Notes: generated by a model from the letters alone, not told the origin. 64,000 bases of DNA from CAKSQF01 sp964582375 (GCA_964582375.1 CAZORL010000002.1:72843-136842); one strand, 5' to 3'. Positions 43,009-52,034 are shown, counted from the stretch's first letter. Made by a program: numbers and translations.

Positions 43009-44115
43009 TCACAGAATTATCGGCTTTTGCTTGTAAAAATCCACAGGGAGATCGCAAACAAGTGAATATATCTCATCACACATGAGCGAAAATCTCTGTT
43101 TATCCGAGTGAGTGGTTGACAAAATCTCGATATCGCCGTTTGTATTTCTGAGAAAGTCACGTCCCCGGGTGTTTGCGCCGAGAAGTCTTACCGATGTCGG
43201 CGGTGTATGGAGCATCTCCTTTGTAACCCTAAAGAAGGCGAAAAAGATCGCGCGTTTGATCCTTGATCGTGGATAGCTTTTACTTGAGAGCGTGTCAACA
43301 AGTTCCGAGAGCGTTCGAGACGTCCGTGACGCATAAATCATACTGCAGGCAAGATCGTATGTCACATCGGCGTATGACACGAGCACACTCGGGTCGGACT
43401 GTCTGAGATATGGTATGACGGTTTTTGAAAAATCATCAAGCGTTATAGCTTTTTCGTGCTCTGAAAGTTCAAATGTCGGCTCACCGAGGACAAAGCGATC
43501 ATTTTCACCGAGCAGAATCGATTTTCGCGCACCGCTTGCACTAAAGCTCGATTGACGCTTTATGACGATCGGGCGAATTTTTGAGCCAAGTCTCTTAAGT
43601 GCGCACAGATATTCGAGGGCAAGTATATCGTTGGCGTCACTCGGCAATTGCCGCCCCGTCAATTTTTCGAAAGCCATCATACGCAGTGCGGCATAGGACA
43701 CGCTTTTTTCACTTAAAACAAGCATCGAAAGCTCTTTTTCAAACGCATCCGACAAAATAACATCGGCGGCATATGACAGAGCCCCAAGATCTCCGCACTC
43801 ACTGCCGAAGCAAATATAGTCCACAGTGCCAAGGCGATCAAAAACGGTGACCGCGTTATAGGCAAACTCTTTTGCGGGACCCATTGAATAGGGGAACGGA
43901 TATTCGAGAACGAGATCGACCCCCGAGGCAAGAGCGGCATTTGCGCGCAGGTACTTATGATATATTGCCGGCTCGCCTCGCTGAACGAAATTGCCCGACA
44001 TCAGGGCGATCTTTGTGTTTCTTTCGTTTGGAAGTTCGTGATCGATCATGGCAAGCTGTTCGGCGTGACCCGGATGAAAGGGATTATATTCGCATATTAT
44101 TCCGACATTTGCCAT
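43009..44115 (-). CDS. tmcAL: tRNA(Met) cytidine acetate ligase TmcAL
   Basis: Forms N4-acetylcytidine at the wobble base of elongator tRNA-Met using acetate and ATP (acetyl-AMP intermediate). With the chosen start it has 368 residues, slightly short for a family of about 390-400. The nucleotidyltransferase-fold motifs are clear: NVGIICEYNPFHPGHAEQL, ALMSGNFVQRGEPAIYHKYLRA, VDLVLEYPFPYSMGPAKEFA and YICFGSECGD. Further on are SFSASGARKSIL and PRSRIKRAIFF. The open frame runs 50 codons further upstream, straight through a tRNA gene and its terminator, so the ATG at 44113-44115 with AAGGAGA is the start. It lies 33 bases downstream of that terminator and is probably expressed by read-through or from a promoter not identified. 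Confidence 0.92.
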   Translation of the reverse strand: MANVGIICEYNPFHPGHAEQLAMIDHELPNERNTKIALMSGNFVQRGEPAIYHKYLRANAALASGVDLVLEYPFPYSMGPAKEFAYNAVTVFDRLGTVDYICFGSECGDLGALSYAADVILSDAFEKELSMLVLSEKSVSYAALRMMAFEKLTGRQLPSDANDILALEYLCALKRLGSKIRPIVIKRQSSFSASGARKSILLGENDRFVLGEPTFELSEHEKAITLDDFSKTVIPYLRQSDPSVLVSYADVTYDLACSMIYASRTSRTLSELVDTLSSKSYPRSRIKRAIFFAFFRVTKEMLHTPPTSVRLLGANTRGRDFLRNTNGDIEILSTTHSDKQRFSLMCDEIYSLVCDLPVDFYKQKPIIL

Positions 44116-44147
44116 AAAGTTCTCCTTAAAAAGTTTTGTGAGTATTA

Positions 44148-44178
44148 AAAAAGTCCGAACGGTAAGTTCGGACTTTTT
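44148..44178 (-). terminator. Terminator of tRNA-Pro
   Basis: AAAAAGTCCGAAC (44148-44160) pairs perfectly with 44166-44178 around a five-base loop. On the minus strand it is followed by T residues, and it begins three bases after the tRNA CCA end. Confidence 0.9.
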
Positions 44179-44180
44179 TA

Positions 44181-44257
44181 TGGTCGGAGTGGCGCGATTC
44201 GAACGCGCGGCCTCTTGGACCCGAACCAAGCACTCTACCAAGCTGAGCCACACCCCG
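44181..44257 (-). tRNA. tRNA-Pro (anticodon CGG)
   Basis: A 77-base tRNA with the CCA end encoded. The acceptor stem is CGGGGTG with CACTCCG (one G-T pair) and discriminator A. The D arm is GCTC-AGCTTGGT-AGAG, the anticodon stem CTTGG/CCAAG with loop TTCGGGT (anticodon CGG, codon CCG), the variable loop AGGCC, and the T arm GCGCG-TTCGAAT-CGCGC. The C1-G72 pair is typical of bacterial tRNA-Pro. G37 after CGG makes it a TrmD substrate. It has its own perfect promoter and terminator. Confidence 0.95.
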
Positions 44258-44273
44258 ATATTCAACAGATGAT

Positions 44274-44302
44274 ATTATACCACATCTTTTTTGCTTTGTC
44301 AA
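44274..44302 (-). promoter_or_regulatory. Perfect consensus promoter of tRNA-Pro
   Basis: On the minus strand TTGACA (44297-44302) and TATAAT (44274-44279) are 17 bases apart, 16 bases upstream of the tRNA 5' end. Confidence 0.92.
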
Positions 44303-44393
44303 GACTTTTTCGAACTTTTTGCAAAAAGATCTGAATTTTTGTGAGCATTGATCTTGAAGTGCGGTCATACACTTGATACCGAGGTGATGGGCA

Positions 44394-44981
44394 ATGATGA
44401 ACAAAAGACGATCGGCGGCACTTTTGACCGCCTGCATTGCGATAATATACATAATTCTTTTGCCCAACATCGGAACGCTTATGCTTTTTGCGGCAATTGC
44501 CGTCCACGAGTTTGGGCACATCTTGGCGATACTTATCATCGGCGAGAGGATCACGGACATTTCGGTATCGCCGTTCGGGCTGTCGATAAAACGCTCGGGG
44601 CGGCTTTGCTCGTACAAGTTTGAACTGATCGTCTATCTGTCCGGACCGATCACGAACATTCTTCTCGCGATGATTTTTTCAAGAGTCAAAAACAACATTT
44701 GCGAAGCTTTTGCCGAGCAAAATCTGATATTCGGGGTACTGAACATGCTGCCGATCAAATCGCTCGACGGAGGCTCCGCTCTGCGGTCGGCTCTGCTCAT
44801 GATATTCTCCGAAAAAGTCGCCGCGACTGCGGTTGACCTGCTGTCGGCGGCGACTGTCTTTATTATTTGGATCTGCTCGATCTGGTGTCTGCTCTACATC
44901 GGAGGAGGGCTGTCTCCTTTTTTCTTTTCCTGTTGGCTGTTTTTCTCGCTCTTCTTGAAGGACATCAAAGCTCGACCTTAA
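44394..44981 (+). CDS. M50 family site-2 protease, SpoIVFB-like
   Basis: A 195-residue integral membrane metalloprotease. The zinc-binding HEFGH is at 38-42 (AIAVHEFGHILAIL) and the second motif LDGG at 124-127 (LPIKSLDGGSALR) supplies the Asp ligand. About five membrane helices. Proteins of this compact type without PDZ or CBS domains resemble SpoIVFB, which cleaves pro-sigma-K in the mother cell during sporulation. No spoIVFA gene is adjacent, so a different intramembrane substrate is possible. The ribosome binding site GAGGTGAT precedes ATG codons at 44394 and 44397. The gene is convergent with, and overlaps by 17 bases, the endonuclease/phosphatase-family gene. Confidence 0.88.
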   Translation: MMNKRRSAALLTACIAIIYIILLPNIGTLMLFAAIAVHEFGHILAILIIGERITDISVSPFGLSIKRSGRLCSYKFELIVYLSGPITNILLAMIFSRVKNNICEAFAEQNLIFGVLNMLPIKSLDGGSALRSALLMIFSEKVAATAVDLLSAATVFIIWICSIWCLLYIGGGLSPFFFSCWLFFSLFLKDIKARP

Positions 44982-45729
44982 CTGAAAGCGGATAATGATC
45001 GGAAAGATATATACCGTTCCGTTCATCAGTCCAAGCCGTACACTTTCCGACCATGGGGAGATTCGAGAAAATATAGTCGATCTTGCATTTTCTTTGAAGT
45101 CTGCCGTAATCGTGGAAGGAATGATCGATCGATGCGGTAAGATCGGACAGTTTTGGATGCGAAAACTCGTCCGCACGCAAGATGCACGCCTCATCCTGCT
45201 CTGCGTTAAAATCTCCGCACAGGAGAACGGGGGCATCCGTATTCAGACTGTCCTGCTCAATAATATCAAGGACACGATCCATGCCGAGAAGTCTCGCACT
45301 CTCGCTCACATGATCAAGGTGGGTACTGTATATGCGCAGAGGCGTTCGCTCATTTCCCGCAAGCAGAGTCGCGTATACGCAAATTCGCGGGCACATCGAC
45401 TGCTTGGCATATCTTGTCCCCGGGATATTCGGCGTTTCGGACAGCCAAAACTGTCCGAAAGACAGAGGTTCGAATTTATCCTTTCTGTAGAGGATAGGAT
45501 TTGACTCGCCGCGATAATTTGCCTCTCTGCCCTGCCCGATCATTTCATAATCGACAAGTGTTGCCGAAAGCCAATTTCTCATCGCATCGCTTGTTTCCTG
45601 AGCGCAGATGATATCCGGCTTTTCTTTGTTGATCTTTTCAAGTATGAACGGTGCACGGCAGAAAAAATAATTTTTCCCGTCTGCAGGCACGTCAACTCTC
45701 ATGTTAAATGTTACAACCGTAAGCTCCAT
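44965..45729 (-). CDS. Endonuclease/exonuclease/phosphatase (EEP) family protein
   Basis: 254 residues of the DNase I-like/Mg-dependent phosphohydrolase fold. Motifs seen are VVTFNMRVD (metal-binding Asn), DIICAQET (catalytic Glu), IYSTHLDHVSESAR (His), VLLCGDFNAE (Asp-x-Asn) and the C-terminal IDYIF and LSDHYPLSV (Asp-His). All active-site residues are present. There is no signal peptide, so it is cytoplasmic. The substrate may be DNA, RNA, an inositol phosphate or a nucleotide and cannot be told from sequence. GAGGAA precedes the ATG. It is the last gene of the glmU-pth-mfd-foldase operon, 27 bases after the foldase gene. Confidence 0.87.
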   Translation of the reverse strand: MELTVVTFNMRVDVPADGKNYFFCRAPFILEKINKEKPDIICAQETSDAMRNWLSATLVDYEMIGQGREANYRGESNPILYRKDKFEPLSFGQFWLSETPNIPGTRYAKQSMCPRICVYATLLAGNERTPLRIYSTHLDHVSESARLLGMDRVLDIIEQDSLNTDAPVLLCGDFNAEQDEACILRADEFSHPKLSDLTASIDHSFHDYGRLQRKCKIDYIFSNLPMVGKCTAWTDERNGIYLSDHYPLSVKVEL

Positions 45730-45756
45730 GCTGAAATTCCTCGCTTTCTCGTATGA

Positions 45757-46881
45757 TCAGAGACTTGGGATGCTGTATTTTGAGGTAATATCGAGATCGA
45801 TCGATATATCCTTTGTGTATGCCGAAAAATCGTTTGTAAACTTCTCGCTGTTTGCATATGACACAAGGTAAGAAAACTGATCCGAATCGACCGTCGATGT
45901 ATATGCGCCGTCGATAAGGGCATATTTTTTTACAACAAAATAGCAGGACTCGTTCTCGACAAATCTGACCTCGCCCTCTTCCATATCAAAAACAGCCTCG
46001 GTGACCGCTGCGGTATGGACGGCATATTCATCGGGTGTGATATAAAATCCGTTCGGATAATTTTTAATTATATCCGTCACGTGCTCGTTCATATACTTAT
46101 CGAGATAATAGTCTATCGTATCCGAAAAGCCGTCAAAGCTTTTATTTGCCCTAACATCGGCGAACGCCTCCTCGGCATTGGCTTTGACCTGCTTTTTCTC
46201 TTCCTCAGTCAGATCCTCATAGACCGCATGTCCGTCTTTATCGGTAACGAGCTTGCCGTCTTCGTCGTACTGTTTTTTGCAGTCCTTAAGGAACATAACA
46301 TACTTTGCGCGTGCGTAGTAGTTTTTATAATACTTGTCGATCTCATCAGCGGTCGCAGTCAGCTTGCCCGACGTGCCGTAAAGATAATCGTAGACCGAGA
46401 GATATTTTTCTTCCCATGTATATATCTTCTCAAGTGTCTTGAGATCGATCCCGTATTTTTTCTCGAGTGCATCATTGCATGCGGATCGACTGCCGTAGTA
46501 GTTCAGCTTATCATCGATATATCCGCTGATCTTCTTCTTGGCATCACTGCTCAAAGACAGACCGTACTCATCAAAGAGCGACTGTGAAACAAGGTAGTAT
46601 TTTATTCTCGTTTCGATATTGTCCCTTATATATTGAGCGTTTGTCTGCTCAGAGCCCTCTGAGGTCATCGCGTTCCAATATTCGTCGGTGTCCTCGATAT
46701 CCGAATAATTATTTACAAAGTTTTCCTTCCAGCTGATCATCCAGTACTTATACATTCCCTCGGACAGCTTATATCCCTTGTATTCCATTGCATATGCCTC
46801 ATCGGATGCGCAGGAACAAAATCCGATGGCAAGTGCAATGATCGTTAATATTGCAACAATACGACAAGGTGTGCATTTCAT
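45757..46881 (-). CDS. PrsA/SurA-like foldase lipoprotein
   Basis: About 374 residues with a lipoprotein-type signal (MKCTPCRIVAILTIIALAIGF followed by CSC/AS, lipid Cys near 25). The mature region is helical and charged with a SurA/PrsA-type N-terminal region (SLFDEYGLSLSSDAKKKISGYIDDKLN, DALEKKYGIDLKTLEKIY), and a later segment aligns in position with the parvulin domain (YYARAKYVMFL, MEEGEVRFVENESCYFVVKK). No clear parvulin HIL motif is seen, so isomerase activity is doubtful. It probably aids folding of exported proteins on the outer face of the membrane. Genes of this type follow mfd in many Clostridia. The ATG at 46879-46881 with AAGGA replaces a longer ORF start. Confidence 0.8.
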   Translation of the reverse strand: MKCTPCRIVAILTIIALAIGFCSCASDEAYAMEYKGYKLSEGMYKYWMISWKENFVNNYSDIEDTDEYWNAMTSEGSEQTNAQYIRDNIETRIKYYLVSQSLFDEYGLSLSSDAKKKISGYIDDKLNYYGSRSACNDALEKKYGIDLKTLEKIYTWEEKYLSVYDYLYGTSGKLTATADEIDKYYKNYYARAKYVMFLKDCKKQYDEDGKLVTDKDGHAVYEDLTEEEKKQVKANAEEAFADVRANKSFDGFSDTIDYYLDKYMNEHVTDIIKNYPNGFYITPDEYAVHTAAVTEAVFDMEEGEVRFVENESCYFVVKKYALIDGAYTSTVDSDQFSYLVSYANSEKFTNDFSAYTKDISIDLDITSKYSIPSL

Positions 46882-46903
46882 GGCGGTAATTCCTTCTTTT
46901 ATT

Positions 46904-49900
46904 TTATTGATCATCTTTTTCTTTCAGTGCGGTCGCATAATCGCCGAGAACCTTCAGAACAAACTCAGCCGGCATGATGCCTTGCGGCGTTTTCAAAGTA
47001 ACGGTCGGGGTCTGACCGAGGCTGACGAGTATTCTGCCGCTGTTTTTCGCTGACACCTTACTCCATGGCTGAATATTGAAGTTTTCGGGATAAAGGACTG
47101 TCGAGCGATCCTTTGCGGCGATCTTTGTAACAGCGCATTCCGATCCGAGCGAGCGTATGAGTGCTATCTTGAGCAGATTAGTCACCGCTTTCGGCGTATC
47201 TCCGTATCTGTCGAGAAGCTCGTCCGTAACATCGTAGAGGTCTTCATAAGTGCGAATGAGTGATATCTTCTTATAAGCCTCTATGCGCCCATTCGGATTG
47301 TCGATATATTTTTCGGGGATATAGGCATCAATGCCGAGATCGACATTGCATTCGGATCTTTTCTCGACCTTCTCGCCCTTTTCCTCGAGTATCGCCTCAT
47401 TAAGGAGCTTCATGTACATATCGTAACCGACACTCATGAGATGCCCATGCTGATCGGCACCGAGAAGATTACCTGCACCGCGTATCTCGAGATCGCGTAT
47501 GGCGATACGAAATCCCGCACCGAACTCGGTAAAATCGCGAATCGCCTCAAGTCGCTTTTCGGCAACCTCGGTCAGCACCTTTCCGTTCGGATAGGTGAAA
47601 TATGCGTAAGCGCGTCTGCTCGATCTGCCGACTCTGCCTCGTATTTGATGGAGCTGCGAGAGACCCATTTTATCGGCATCCTCAATAATGAGCGTGTTGG
47701 CGTTCGGAACATCGACACCCGTCTCAATGATCGTCGTGCAGACGAGGATATCAACATCTCCGTTTATCATTGAGTGCCAGACATCCGAGAGCTCTTCTTT
47801 ATCCATTTGCCCGTGTCCGACACCGATCCTTGCGTCCGGCAGTGCCTCTGACAGCCTTGCGACTATCCGATCAAACCGTTCGATCCTGTTGGAAAGATAA
47901 AACACCTGACCGCCGCGACGAAGTTCACGCCTGATCGCCTCGTTTATCAGCTGATCGTTATACTCGGTAACATAAGACTGCACGGGAAGACGGTCTCCCG
48001 GTGCCTCCTCGAGCACCGACATATCGCGTATTCCGCTGAGTGCCATATTCATGGTTCGCGGTATCGGCGTTGCGGTCAGCGTCAGAACATCGACATTTTC
48101 GGTAAGAGTTTTGAGCTTTTCTTTTTGCGACACTCCGAAACGCTGTTCCTCGTCGATAATAACAAGTCCGAGATCATGAAATTTCACATCCTTTGAAAGC
48201 AGACGGTGCGTTCCGACTATGATATCGACCTCACCTCTCTCAAGGCGTCTGAGAGTCAGTGCCTGTTGCTTGGGTGTACGAAAGCGCGACACCATATCGA
48301 CACTTATCGGAAATCCGCGCATTCGAGACGTGATCGTCTGAAAATGTTGCAGTGCAAGTATCGTTGTCGGCACAAGTATCGCCACCTGCTTATTTGATTG
48401 GACTGCCTTGAACGCGGCTCTGAGTGCGACCTCTGTCTTGCCGTAACCGACGTCACCGCAAAGCAATCGATCCATCGGTTGTGAGGATTCCATGTCGCGT
48501 TTGATATCGGCAATAGCCTCAAGCTGACCTGCGGTCTCGTCGTATTCGAATGTGTCGGCAAACTCGCGATCCATGGCATCGTCCTTTTCGAAGGCAAATC
48601 CGCTCTTTCGCATTCTTGCGGCATAGAGTCCTATCAGCTCTTTTGCCATCTCGCGTGTTGCCGCTTTGACTTTTGCCGAGGTCTTCGCCCAATCGGGAGT
48701 TCCCATCCTTGAGAGCTTGACACTCACGCCCTCTGCGGCACCCACATATTTTGACAGACTGTCGAGCTGATTGCAGGGGATGTACAAAAGATCATCGCCG
48801 GCATATTTGACCTTGACAAAATCTCGCCGTCCGCCTCCGACATCAAGGCTTTCGACCCCGCAGAACAATCCGACACCGTGAACCGCATGAACAACATAGT
48901 CGCCCTCGTCAAGCTCGGTATAGGAGAGTATTTTTTCGGCGTTGGTCTTCTTTTTCGAGCCGACACGCACTGCCGCTTTGTTTTTCTTGACTGCTCCGCC
49001 TCTTCCGCGGCAGACAGACAAGACAGCAAATTTTGCACTGTCGATCTCAAAGCCCGAGAGATCGGGAGCGACGATCAGGCGAATTTTCGCCTCTGTCTCA
49101 GTAATTGACGGACTGTAGCCATGATCCGACAGCTCGCGGCGCAGATTTTCGGCACCTTGATCTCCGTCACAGAGTATCCGCACGGTATATCCGCCGCCCA
49201 GAAAGCCGTCAAGCTCTTCAAACAAGAGCGACGGGTTGTCCGCGTATCCGCTTGTGGGGCGTGACGGCAAAGAGTATATCTCAGACAGCGGCATACCTCC
49301 GAGTGAGACAGCGAAAGTGTTCATTATGACCGTTCTTCTCGATCCGATATAGTCAAGAAAGAAGCTTTCACTCGCAAAATGAGTGCTGTAAACGGCATCG
49401 CAAGTTCCGGTCTCGATCAGCTTTACAAGGCTTTCGTTTTCGGTGAACTCATACGAATGCATACGGTCGGCAGTTCCGTTATAATCCTGAAGAAGCACGC
49501 ATGCATCGTCGTCAAAATAATCGAGCAGGCACTGCTTTTGCGGATAAATGAGCGAAATATACTTATCTATCGAAAGCAGTTCTCTGCCGCTCGTAATATC
49601 CTCAAGCTCGCGTGCGTAGCACTCGGATGCCTCGGCGTTTGAACGATATTTTTTGAGTTTAGCCCTTATTGCCTGTTCAAGCGTCTTTTTGGCGTCCTCA
49701 TCCGGGATGACCTCACGCACGGGTGAGATCGTAACTGCGTCGAGATCATCCACCCTTCGCTGAGTCATTACATCAAACGAGCTGATCCTGTCGATCTCGT
49801 CGCCAAACGATTCAATACGCACGGGATCATCGGTCGTCGGCGGAAAGATATCAAGAATATCTCCTCGCTGTGAGAACTGTCCTTGAGAATCCACCATCGG

Positions 49901-50404
49901 GACACGAACATATCCGCAGTCGATAAGGGTCGAGATAACCTTCTCGGTGGAGATCGGAGAATTTTTATCAAGCGTGAAGGTTCTTGAAACAAGGACATCC
50001 GCAGGCATCGTATACTGCACTGCGGCATCCGGAGTGGCGAGTACGACATCGCAAGAATTATCAATTATCTCGCCAAGTGTCGAAATTCTCTCATATTCAA
50101 ATTCGTGAGATGCCGACATATTGGTCAGCACGAAGTCGCGCATCGGATAGATCTTCGTTTTAAGCCCGAAGTTGCCGAGGGATGCCGCAAGTCTCGAAAT
50201 TTCCTTCTCATTCGGAAGGATCGCGAGTACGGGCTGTCCCTTGACGGCTCTGTCACTTGTCAGTGCGGCAACGAAAAGTGCACGTTCGCCGTCGCACATT
50301 CCGGTGACGAGCGACGGAAGCTTTTTTCCGCGATTATCCAAAAGTCGCTTACAGAGCTGTATATAGTCGCGCCGTGTGCGCATTAAGTTAAGTAGTTCAT
50401 TCAT
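46904..50404 (-). CDS. mfd: Transcription-repair coupling factor Mfd
   Basis: An ATP-driven translocase that removes RNA polymerase stalled at DNA damage and recruits UvrA. 1166 residues. UvrB-like N-terminal domains (DRAVKGQPVLAILPNEKEI, SQRGDILDIFPPTTDDPVRIE) are followed by the RNA-polymerase-interacting CarD-like domain (ELDEGDYVVHAVHGVGLFCG, VKYAGDDLLYIPCNQLD). The RecG-like motor has Walker A LLCGDVGYGKTEVALRAAF, DEEQRFGVSQKEKLK and TLTATPIPRTMNMAL, with VCTTIIETGVDVPNANTLI and the TRG motif region. The C-terminal UvrA-binding domain has the usual ending. The start ATG at 50402-50404 lacks a good ribosome binding site. It is preceded by pth at 32 bases, as in other Firmicutes. Confidence 0.96.
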   Translation of the reverse strand: MNELLNLMRTRRDYIQLCKRLLDNRGKKLPSLVTGMCDGERALFVAALTSDRAVKGQPVLAILPNEKEISRLAASLGNFGLKTKIYPMRDFVLTNMSASHEFEYERISTLGEIIDNSCDVVLATPDAAVQYTMPADVLVSRTFTLDKNSPISTEKVISTLIDCGYVRVPMVDSQGQFSQRGDILDIFPPTTDDPVRIESFGDEIDRISSFDVMTQRRVDDLDAVTISPVREVIPDEDAKKTLEQAIRAKLKKYRSNAEASECYARELEDITSGRELLSIDKYISLIYPQKQCLLDYFDDDACVLLQDYNGTADRMHSYEFTENESLVKLIETGTCDAVYSTHFASESFFLDYIGSRRTVIMNTFAVSLGGMPLSEIYSLPSRPTSGYADNPSLLFEELDGFLGGGYTVRILCDGDQGAENLRRELSDHGYSPSITETEAKIRLIVAPDLSGFEIDSAKFAVLSVCRGRGGAVKKNKAAVRVGSKKKTNAEKILSYTELDEGDYVVHAVHGVGLFCGVESLDVGGGRRDFVKVKYAGDDLLYIPCNQLDSLSKYVGAAEGVSVKLSRMGTPDWAKTSAKVKAATREMAKELIGLYAARMRKSGFAFEKDDAMDREFADTFEYDETAGQLEAIADIKRDMESSQPMDRLLCGDVGYGKTEVALRAAFKAVQSNKQVAILVPTTILALQHFQTITSRMRGFPISVDMVSRFRTPKQQALTLRRLERGEVDIIVGTHRLLSKDVKFHDLGLVIIDEEQRFGVSQKEKLKTLTENVDVLTLTATPIPRTMNMALSGIRDMSVLEEAPGDRLPVQSYVTEYNDQLINEAIRRELRRGGQVFYLSNRIERFDRIVARLSEALPDARIGVGHGQMDKEELSDVWHSMINGDVDILVCTTIIETGVDVPNANTLIIEDADKMGLSQLHQIRGRVGRSSRRAYAYFTYPNGKVLTEVAEKRLEAIRDFTEFGAGFRIAIRDLEIRGAGNLLGADQHGHLMSVGYDMYMKLLNEAILEEKGEKVEKRSECNVDLGIDAYIPEKYIDNPNGRIEAYKKISLIRTYEDLYDVTDELLDRYGDTPKAVTNLLKIALIRSLGSECAVTKIAAKDRSTVLYPENFNIQPWSKVSAKNSGRILVSLGQTPTVTLKTPQGIMPAEFVLKVLGDYATALKEKDDQ

Positions 50405-50436
50405 ATCAAATCTAAGTAGAAAATCTCGTCGTGGTG

Positions 50437-51060
50437 TCAGTTATATTTGTTCATTGCTTGATCGATCTTACCGGAGATCACCAGCCCTGCGGCGGATACC
50501 GCATTGTCAAGTGCTCCGCTTAGCTTTTCCATATCGGATGTCGGATATCTGCCGAGCACCCAGTCGGCAAGATCGTAATCGGGGTGCGGCTTATTGCCCG
50601 TTCCTATCTTGATCCGCGGAAAAGCGTCGCTTCCGAGTGCCTCGATTATGCTTTTAAGTCCATTGTGACCGCCCGCACTTCCGCGTGCTCTCGTGCGGAT
50701 CTTTCCGACATCAAGCGAGATATCGTCAGACAAAACAAGCACTTTTTCGGGTGGGATCTTGTAAAAGCTTGCCGCCTCGCCGACAGCGATCCCCGAGCGA
50801 TTCATGAGCGTCTGCGGTTTGATCAGCAAAACACCGACGCCCTCAAGTGTCGCCCTTGCGGTAAGCGAATGAAATTTGCTTTCGGTAATGCGCACGCCCA
50901 GCCCGTCCGCCATATGGTCGATCGCCATAAAGCCGTTGTTGTGTCTTGTCTGCTCATATTGCTTGCCGGGATTTCCAAGCCCGACGATCAGCCATTCCAC
51001 CTGTGCCGACACGGGCGATTTTTTCTCTATCTGCTTAAAAAGGTCAAAAATATTGCTCAT
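50437..51060 (-). CDS. pth: Peptidyl-tRNA hydrolase
   Basis: Releases peptides from peptidyl-tRNAs that drop off the ribosome. 207 residues. The Pth motifs are LIVGLGNPGKQYEQTRHNNGF (with catalytic Asn and His), LIKPQTLMNRSG, VLVLSDDISLDVGKIR and GSAGGHNGLKSII. There is an N-terminal extension of about 21 residues (MSNIFDLFKQIEKKSPVSAQ) before the normal start of the domain. The ATG at 51058-51060 has AGGAAA upstream, and no alternative start lies near the domain, so the extension is probably real. Its position between a glmU-type gene and mfd matches the common glmU-(prs)-pth-mfd order, with prs missing. Confidence 0.94.
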   Translation of the reverse strand: MSNIFDLFKQIEKKSPVSAQVEWLIVGLGNPGKQYEQTRHNNGFMAIDHMADGLGVRITESKFHSLTARATLEGVGVLLIKPQTLMNRSGIAVGEAASFYKIPPEKVLVLSDDISLDVGKIRTRARGSAGGHNGLKSIIEALGSDAFPRIKIGTGNKPHPDYDLADWVLGRYPTSDMEKLSGALDNAVSAAGLVISGKIDQAMNKYN

Positions 51061-51075
51061 TGGTAATCTTTCCTG

Positions 51076-51912
51076 TTATTTTTCCTTTCGGTTAAGCTCG
51101 GCAAATCTGTCTGCCCAACCTTCTTTGTTGATCTGCCTCTCACGCGCGATAGCGAGCGAGCCGTCGGGAACGTCTTTGTTGACAGTCGATCCCGCGGCGG
51201 TATATGCACGATTGCCTATGGTAACCGGTGCTATCAGGTTGGTGTTACATCCGATAAAGGCATCGTCGCCTATCTTGCAACGACCCTTGGTATATCCGTT
51301 GTAATTGCTGGTCACCGTGCCGCAACCGAAATTGACGCGTTTTCCGACATCCGAGTCGCCGATATAGGTCAGATGCGAGGCGTGGCTGTTCTCGCCGACT
51401 GTTGAATTTTTGATCTCGACGAAATCGCCGATCTTGACACCCGAGCAAAGATGCGAATTCGGGCGAATATGCGAGAACGGGCCGATCTTGACGTTATCGT
51501 CCATTACGCTCTCGTACATTTGCGTTGCGTTGACGGTGCATCCGTTTCCTATCTTACTTTGTGATATGACGCTCGACGGTCCGATGTCGCACCCCTCGCC
51601 TATCTCGACCGAGTTTCGTATCTCGGTATTTGCGTGTATGACCGTGTTCTTACCGATCTTTGCAAGCGGCGACACAACGACGCCGTCGAGCGACAGGAAA
51701 CGAACTCCGTTCTCCATGTGATTCATCGCCGATCTGACGGTCAGCGTCATTACGAGATCAAACCAATCAGCGATGTTCTTGACGGCAAGCAGCTCGCTCT
51801 CACCGACGATCGATGCCGCATGGAGATCGTATATATCCTCAAAGCATATTTTTGTATCGGTCGGAAGTCCGATCGAGGCAAGTATTTCTTCTATTCTCTG
51901 TCTTGTAAGCAT
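51076..51912 (-). CDS. GlmU acetyltransferase-domain protein lacking the uridylyltransferase domain
   Basis: About 278 residues. From about residue 60 it matches the linker and left-handed beta-helix (acetyltransferase) half of GlmU: LLAVKNIADWFDLVMTLTVR and NHMENGVRFLSLDG, then hexapeptide repeats. These include GPFSHIRPNSHL, GDFVEIKNSTVGENSHASHL, TYIGDSDVGKRVNFGCGT, TSNYNGYTKGRCKIG, IAPVTIGNRAYTAAGSTV and ERQINKEGWA. The Arg, Lys, His and Asn-Tyr residues used by E. coli GlmU for GlcN-1-P and acetyl-CoA are kept. The N-terminal GXG nucleotidyltransferase domain is replaced by about 55 unrelated residues (RQRIEEILASIGLP). It is therefore expected to acetylate GlcN-1-P, with the UDP transfer step carried out elsewhere. 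ATG at 51910-51912 follows GAGGTGG. Confidence 0.85.
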   Translation of the reverse strand: MLTRQRIEEILASIGLPTDTKICFEDIYDLHAASIVGESELLAVKNIADWFDLVMTLTVRSAMNHMENGVRFLSLDGVVVSPLAKIGKNTVIHANTEIRNSVEIGEGCDIGPSSVISQSKIGNGCTVNATQMYESVMDDNVKIGPFSHIRPNSHLCSGVKIGDFVEIKNSTVGENSHASHLTYIGDSDVGKRVNFGCGTVTSNYNGYTKGRCKIGDDAFIGCNTNLIAPVTIGNRAYTAAGSTVNKDVPDGSLAIARERQINKEGWADRFAELNRKEK

Positions 51913-51941
51913 TTTATCCACCTCTAAAAACTCTTCTTTAT

Positions 51942-51970
51942 ATTTTACACCAAACGGAGCTGTTTTTCAA
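51942..51970 (-). promoter_or_regulatory. Sigma-A promoter of the glmU-pth-mfd operon
   Basis: On the minus strand TTGAAA (51965-51970) and TAAAAT (51942-51947) are 17 bases apart, 30 bases upstream of the chosen ATG. Confidence 0.65.
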
Positions 51971-52034
51971 TAGCAAAAGCGAAAATTTACAGTTTCTCAA
52001 AAAGTTAATTATTTGTAAATATTCCCACGAGGGA

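Noticed and set aside
44116..44265. N-terminal extension of tmcAL by 50 codons
   Set aside because: It would read through the tRNA-Pro gene and its terminator. A strong ribosome binding site precedes the inner ATG at 44115, where the family begins.
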